NCBI GenBank assembly: GCA_947598455.1
Contig: CANQFI010000064.1
Coordinates: 1 to 9,685, forward strand
DNA length: 9,685 nt
From: an uncultured Bacilli bacterium
Lineage (GTDB): Bacteria; Bacillota_I; Bacilli_A; RF39; UBA660
Reading direction: 5' to 3'
This document shows, one piece after another, positions 6,417-9,685 of the stretch. The notes under the pieces were generated by a model. That model ran no database searches, was not told where the DNA came from, and saw only the letters and a program-made list of their open reading frames with translations. The position numbers and the translations under genes are program-made. Position 1 is the stretch's first letter. The number at the start of each line of letters is the position of its first letter.

Positions 6417-7373
6417 AATATTATGTTCAATGTCTAATCCTGTTGAATAATCAATATTAGGAATTAAATTTTTTAAGCTTTTTATATTTCTTTCGTTTTC
6501 AAATAAGTAATTGTTTATATTATTAATAATTTTTATTGCTTTCTTTTTAGCTTGATTAACTAAATCATCAAAAGAATAGGTATATGTTTGATTTTGAATA
6601 CTAGGGTGATTCCATGTATAATGTTCTTCATTTAATAAAGACATATCTGGATGTTTACGATATGTACTGTAAGCTGATAAATTACCAAATGATTTATTGG
6701 TTATAAAGTCAATAAATGTGTAAATTAATTTTTTTAAACCAAAGAAGTCATTAATAAAAAGAGCATTGATTATTTTAGTATGTTTGATACTTGTATAGTA
6801 ATATTTACCAATGTTTTCTTCATTATAAGTTATTTTATATACTTTATTGATTAAATTAATCAATTCTTGAGTAAAAAGAGGTTTTTTGATAATATCTCTA
6901 TTTATATTACAATGATTATATTTTTTATGAAATGATCTTTCATAAAATATGGCATCGATGTCTTTTTCCATACGATTATGTTCTCCTCTAAATATTTTGG
7001 TTTTTTTGTCATTTTTACGATATACTCCAGTTTTATAGAAAATAAAGGGATGGCAGGTTGAATCAAGAATATAATGGGTTATTGTTCCATATAGATAAGC
7101 TACACATTGTTCATTATTTTCTAAATGGTTATTTTTTATTTCTTTAATAATATTTAAAATGTAATCTTGAGTATTGTTATGGTGAGCATAATGACCGAGA
7201 TTTTTAATTCTTTTAGTATTTTTTAAATCAAATGTGTAATAAAATAAATAATCGTGACTTTGAGCAAAAGTTGTATAAATAAGTTTTTCATTACTAAAAT
7301 GTTTTTTGATATTGTTATTTAAACTATTAAAAACATCACAAGCAAATAAATGATGTGTTGTAATTGATGGCAT
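6390..7373 (-). CDS. Zinc-dependent phospholipase C-family protein (Zn_dep_PLPC)
   Basis: The His/Asp pattern is that of the bacterial zinc-dependent phospholipase C/S1-P1 nuclease-like fold: an N-terminal PSITTHHLFACDVF (2-15, His7/His8), AQSHDYLFYY (37-46, His40-Asp41), His61, His64 and His65 in GHYAHHNN, then YGTITHYILDSTCHPFI (95-111; His100, Asp104, His108) and EHNRMEKDID (131-140). These would bind the metal cluster. No signal peptide is present, unlike secreted alpha-toxin-type enzymes; cytosolic members of this family are frequent in Firmicutes and their substrate is mostly unknown, so phospholipase activity is inferred from family only. The C-terminal third (about 200-327) is less conserved and Lys/Asn-rich. 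The ATG is preceded by GTAGGTGA with 4 bases between. The gene is convergent with the amidase and divergent from the Abi_2 gene, with its own extended -10 promoter. Confidence 0.85.
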   Translation of the reverse strand: MPSITTHHLFACDVFNSLNNNIKKHFSNEKLIYTTFAQSHDYLFYYTFDLKNTKRIKNLGHYAHHNNTQDYILNIIKEIKNNHLENNEQCVAYLYGTITHYILDSTCHPFIFYKTGVYRKNDKKTKIFRGEHNRMEKDIDAIFYERSFHKKYNHCNINRDIIKKPLFTQELINLINKVYKITYNEENIGKYYYTSIKHTKIINALFINDFFGLKKLIYTFIDFITNKSFGNLSAYSTYRKHPDMSLLNEEHYTWNHPSIQNQTYTYSFDDLVNQAKKKAIKIINNINNYLFENERNIKSLKNLIPNIDYSTGLDIEHNIKMNYFERN

Positions 7374-7395
7374 AATTTCACCTACTTTTCACAAT

Positions 7396-7404
7396 ATTAT
7401 AACA
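7396..7404 (-). promoter_or_regulatory. Extended -10 promoter for the phospholipase-family gene
   Basis: On the minus strand the sequence reads TGTTATAAT: a perfect TATAAT (7396-7401) with the TG of an extended -10 element. No good -35 hexamer is seen at 16-18 bases, only a T-rich stretch, which extended -10 promoters tolerate. The start would be near 7389, with AGGTGA at 7378-7383 just ahead of the ATG. Confidence 0.65.
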
Positions 7405-7429
7405 CAATGTACACACAAAAAATATATGA

Positions 7430-7458
7430 TTTAAATAGCTTTTCAAATGTGGTATAAT
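7430..7458 (+). promoter_or_regulatory. Sigma-A promoter with extended -10 for the Abi_2-HtrA unit
   Basis: TTTAAA (7430-7435), a 17-base spacer, then TATAAT (7453-7458) preceded by TGG, which supplies an extended -10. The start would be near 7465, leaving a leader of about 20 bases. It is divergent from the minus-strand promoter, with 51 bases between the two -10 boxes. Confidence 0.7.
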
Positions 7459-7471
7459 AGTTTCGAATAAT

Positions 7472-7479
7472 AAGGTGAT
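7472..7479 (+). promoter_or_regulatory. Shine-Dalgarno site that places the Abi_2 start at GTG 7484
   Basis: AAGGTGAT (7472-7479) matches the AGGTGAT part of the 16S-complementary sequence. The upstream in-frame GTG at 7475 and ATG at 7478 lie inside this site and cannot use it. GTG 7484, 4 bases after it, is the fitting start. Confidence 0.6.
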
Positions 7480-7483
7480 GCTT

Positions 7484-8413
7484 GTGATAAAGACGTTTAA
7501 AACTATTGATGAACAAATTGAAATTTTGAAAAGTAAGGGTCTAGTTATAGATGATATAAATTATGCAAAAGAGGTGTTACTTAGAGAGAATTATTTCTTT
7601 GTTAGTGGGTATAGACATTTATTTTTAAAATCACCCAAAGATAGAATGTTTTTACCAGGATCAAACTTTAAAGAATTGTATGCGATGTTTAATTTTGACA
7701 GACAGATAAGAAATATATTTTTTAAAAATTTGCTTATTGTAGAAAACAATGCAAAAAGTATTTTTTCTTATCAATTATCTAAAAAATATGGTATAAAAGA
7801 AAAAGATTATTTAAATCCATCAAATTTTGATAGGTCAAATGATAAGATAAGACAAGTTAATGATTTACTTAAAAAAATAAAACGACAAATAAGAGTAAAT
7901 GGAGGACAACATTCTGCAACAATGCATTATATAAGTAATTATGGATATGTTCCTTTTTGGGTAGTTGTTAAGGTTTTATCATTTGGTTTGATATCAGAAT
8001 TGTTTACAATAATGAAAAAAGAAGACCAAAATGATATTGCAGAGGTTTATAATATATCTGTAGATGATTTAATTGTTTATTTACCAATTTTGGCTAATTT
8101 TAGAAATTTATGTGCACATGAAGATATTATGTATGATCATAAAACACAAAGAATGATTGATGATACTAAATATCATGCTTTTTTGGATATTAATAAAATG
8201 GATGGAGAGTACATTTATGGAAAAGATGATTTGTTTGCTTTAGTTATTATATTAAAGCAATTGTTAAGACCGGAGGATTTTACTTTATTAATAAATGAAT
8301 TATCTTATGAATTGGATATATTAGATGGTAGATTAAAAACAATTAGTTTAGATAAAGTTTTAGATGCAATGGGTTTTCCTACTACATTTAGAGAGATTGC
8401 GAGGTTAGATTAA
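7484..8413 (+). CDS. Abi_2 (AbiD/AbiF-like) abortive-infection family protein with HEPN motif
   Basis: The pattern matches the Abi_2 family, whose known members stop phage growth or act as growth inhibitors, probably as HEPN ribonucleases. With the GTG at 7484 the protein is 309 residues. N-terminal FKTIDEQIEILKSKGLVI and RENYFFVSGYRHLF are typical of the family; next come an amphipathic stretch FDRQIRNIFFKNLLIVENNAK (about residues 71-91), GYVPFWVVVKVLSFGLISELF, and FRNLCAHEDIMY, which contains the R-x4-H HEPN signature (Arg207, His212). No signal peptide or membrane helix: cytoplasmic. Any target RNA and the trigger are unknown. It has its own promoter, and the next gene (an HtrA protease) begins one base after its stop, so the two are co-transcribed. 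No antitoxin-like gene flanks it. Chromosomal Abi_2 proteins are common and some may be housekeeping; the defence role is inferred from family. Confidence 0.88.
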   Translation: MIKTFKTIDEQIEILKSKGLVIDDINYAKEVLLRENYFFVSGYRHLFLKSPKDRMFLPGSNFKELYAMFNFDRQIRNIFFKNLLIVENNAKSIFSYQLSKKYGIKEKDYLNPSNFDRSNDKIRQVNDLLKKIKRQIRVNGGQHSATMHYISNYGYVPFWVVVKVLSFGLISELFTIMKKEDQNDIAEVYNISVDDLIVYLPILANFRNLCAHEDIMYDHKTQRMIDDTKYHAFLDINKMDGEYIYGKDDLFALVIILKQLLRPEDFTLLINELSYELDILDGRLKTISLDKVLDAMGFPTTFREIARLD

Positions 8414-8414
8414 T

Positions 8415-9581
8415 ATGGAGAATAATGAACTAAAATATGATGAATCCACTATAGTTAAAAATACTGAGTCTAAAAAAAATAACGGAATAGGTGCAGGTAA
8501 AGTTATTGCTTTAATAATTTTTACAGCTATTATTTCGGTTTTAATAGGTGCTGGAGCATTATTACTTTTATTTCATTTTTATCCTGATTTTGCTAGAGAT
8601 ACAGTTACAAATATTACCAAAACTGAAAAAGAAGTTACTGTTACTGATACTGGAATAGCAGATGCTGTTGATAAGATTTATAATGCAGTAGTAGTTGTTA
8701 AAACTTATCAGAGAAATCAGTTATATGCTACTGGTACTGGTTTTATTTATAAACATGAAGGTAATAAATATTATTTATTAACTAATTATCATGTTATTCA
8801 AAGTGGTGATTCTATAGGAGTTGTTCTTACTGATGGTAGTGAAGAAAAAGTAACTATTGAAGGTGGAGATAGATATGCTGATATTGCAGTTTTATCTTTG
8901 GATTCTTCTAAAGAATTACAAGTAGCAGAAATAGGAACTAGTACAGAAATGAGAGTTGGTGATACAGTATTTGCTATAGGAGCTCCATTAGATTATTCAG
9001 TTTATTCATGGAGTGTTACAAGAGGTATTTTATCTGGTAAAGATAGAGAAGTTGAAGTAAGTACTAGTGGATATCAGAGTGATTGGATAATGCAAGTGTT
9101 GCAAACTGATGCGGCAATAAATAGTGGTAATTCTGGTGGACCTTTATGTAATGCTAATGGTCAAGTAATTGGAATAAATAATATGAAATTAGCTTCAACT
9201 GGTATTGAAGGTATGGGATTTGCTATTCCAATTGAAGAAGCTACTTCGTATGCTGATGCTTTAATAAAAGGTGAAGATTTATCAAGGCCTTATATTGGTA
9301 TTTCAATGGCCGAGGCTTCTAATGTTTATACAGCAAGACAATATGGTGTAAATGCAACTGATGGAGTTTTAATTGCTTCAATAGAAGATGATTCGCCTGC
9401 TGAAAAAGCAGGATTAAAAGTTGGCGATATAATAACAGATTTAAATGATACAGCTGTTACAAGTATTGCATCTTTAAGATATGAATTATATAAATATAAG
9501 AGTGGTGATACTATAACTATTAAATATATGAGAAATAATAAGGTCTCAACTCTTAAATTAACGTTAACCAGTTCAAAATAG
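8415..9581 (+). CDS. htrA: Membrane-anchored HtrA/DegP-type serine protease with PDZ domain
   Basis: Surface quality-control protease that cuts misfolded or exported proteins. Layout of 388 residues: cytoplasmic tail (1-27, polar), one transmembrane helix (about 28-53), linker, trypsin-like domain (about 80-285), PDZ domain (about 292-385). The catalytic triad is complete: His126 in LLTNYHVIQSG, Asp156 in RYADIAVLSL, Ser240 in INSGNSGGPL. The PDZ part shows PYIGISM, GVLIASIEDDSPAEKAGLKVGD and a final beta-strand pair. The single N-terminal helix, no cleavage site, and one PDZ match Gram-positive HtrA/YkdA-YvtA-YyxA proteins; which paralogue is not decidable. Start: GAGG (8401-8404) lies inside the end of the Abi_2 gene, 10 bases upstream; the genes are 1 base apart, so it depends on the 7430-7458 promoter unless an internal one exists. 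No CssR-like stress operator was recognised. Stop is TAG, the only non-TAA stop here, and it forms the first base of the terminator stem. Confidence 0.96.
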   Translation: MENNELKYDESTIVKNTESKKNNGIGAGKVIALIIFTAIISVLIGAGALLLLFHFYPDFARDTVTNITKTEKEVTVTDTGIADAVDKIYNAVVVVKTYQRNQLYATGTGFIYKHEGNKYYLLTNYHVIQSGDSIGVVLTDGSEEKVTIEGGDRYADIAVLSLDSSKELQVAEIGTSTEMRVGDTVFAIGAPLDYSVYSWSVTRGILSGKDREVEVSTSGYQSDWIMQVLQTDAAINSGNSGGPLCNANGQVIGINNMKLASTGIEGMGFAIPIEEATSYADALIKGEDLSRPYIGISMAEASNVYTARQYGVNATDGVLIASIEDDSPAEKAGLKVGDIITDLNDTAVTSIASLRYELYKYKSGDTITIKYMRNNKVSTLKLTLTSSK

Positions 9582-9610
9582 AGCTGAAATTATTTCAGTT
9601 CTTTTATTTT
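9581..9610 (+). terminator. Intrinsic terminator after htrA
   Basis: GAGCTGAAA (9581-9589) pairs with TTTCAGTTC (9593-9601), one G-T pair, tight 3-base loop, followed by TTTTATTTT (9602-9610). The stem starts at the last base of the stop codon and ends the Abi_2-htrA transcript. Confidence 0.85.
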
Positions 9611-9646
9611 GTGTTATAACCCGAGTTTGACAGTTGATAAAATGAA

Positions 9647-9684
9647 AAAAGTTTAATTTTTATTGAAATTAAGCTTTTCTTTTT
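9647..9684. terminator. Second, bidirectional terminator-like hairpin at the right edge
   Basis: AAAAGTTTAATTT (9647-9659) pairs with AAATTAAGCTTTT (9666-9678) over 13 bp with one G-T pair and a 6-base loop; CTTTTT follows on the plus strand, and the run of As before the left arm (9645-9650) gives a T-run on the minus strand. It may serve a convergent gene beyond the window or a short transcript starting near TTGACA (9627-9632). Between 9611 and 9646 I see no gene. Confidence 0.65.
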
Positions 9685-9685
9685 A

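Noticed and set aside
7404..7483. A structured non-coding RNA upstream of the Abi_2 gene, as described for some abiF-type genes
   Set aside because: The predicted transcript leader is only about 20 bases and I see no stable hairpin in it; the upstream part is occupied by divergent promoters.
1..9685. Use of TGA as tryptophan (mycoplasma-type code)
   Set aside because: No gene ends in TGA, but none contains an in-frame TGA either, and Trp is encoded by TGG throughout. Nine stop codons are too few to judge avoidance of TGA.

Overview
The window looks like a chromosomal piece of a very AT-rich, low-GC Gram-positive-type bacterium (Bacillota or a Mycoplasmatota-like relative). The signs are the low G+C, the Lys/Asn/Ile-rich proteins, A/T-ending codons, AAGGAGG-type ribosome binding sites, sigma-A-like promoters and many short hairpin-plus-T-run terminators. 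Peptidoglycan enzymes and an LPXTG sorting signal imply a walled, monoderm cell. Every complete gene ends in TAA or TAG and Trp is read from TGG, so nothing here requires an unusual genetic code. The species cannot be named from this window.

Layout: (1) 1-495, the end of a probable rplM and all of rpsI (ribosomal protein uS9), closed by a terminator. (2) 496-649, an AT-rich gap with a perfect 14-bp hairpin and a good promoter. (3) 650-5683, four genes for exported or membrane-anchored proteins: an unrecognised single-pass protein; a single-pass protein with a Big_2-like segment and an NlpC/P60-type peptidase domain; a secreted protein with an FN3-like domain and an LPLTG sorting signal; and, overlapping its stop codon, an anchored protein with a Listeria-Bacteroides (InlB/Flg_new) repeat. 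(4) 5734-6378, a CwlD-like N-acetylmuramoyl-L-alanine amidase. (5) 6390-7373 on the minus strand, a Zn-dependent phospholipase C-family protein, convergent with the amidase. (6) 7374-7483, a divergent promoter region with two extended -10 elements. (7) 7484-9581, an Abi_2/HEPN-type protein and, one base downstream, a membrane-anchored HtrA-type serine protease with a PDZ domain. (8) 9581-9685, a terminator and a second, bidirectional terminator-like hairpin.

The left two-thirds reads as a cell-envelope island next to a ribosomal-protein operon: two likely peptidoglycan hydrolases (NlpC/P60 and amidase), a wall-anchored protein and two membrane-tethered proteins of unknown role. The amidase near rplM-rpsI recalls the order in Bacillus, where cwlD lies a few genes after rpsI. 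Here the genes in between are surface proteins. The most interesting points are this unassigned envelope cluster and the tight Abi_2-HtrA pair. No tRNA, rRNA, CRISPR array or insertion sequence was seen, and no intergenic stretch exceeds 300 bases.
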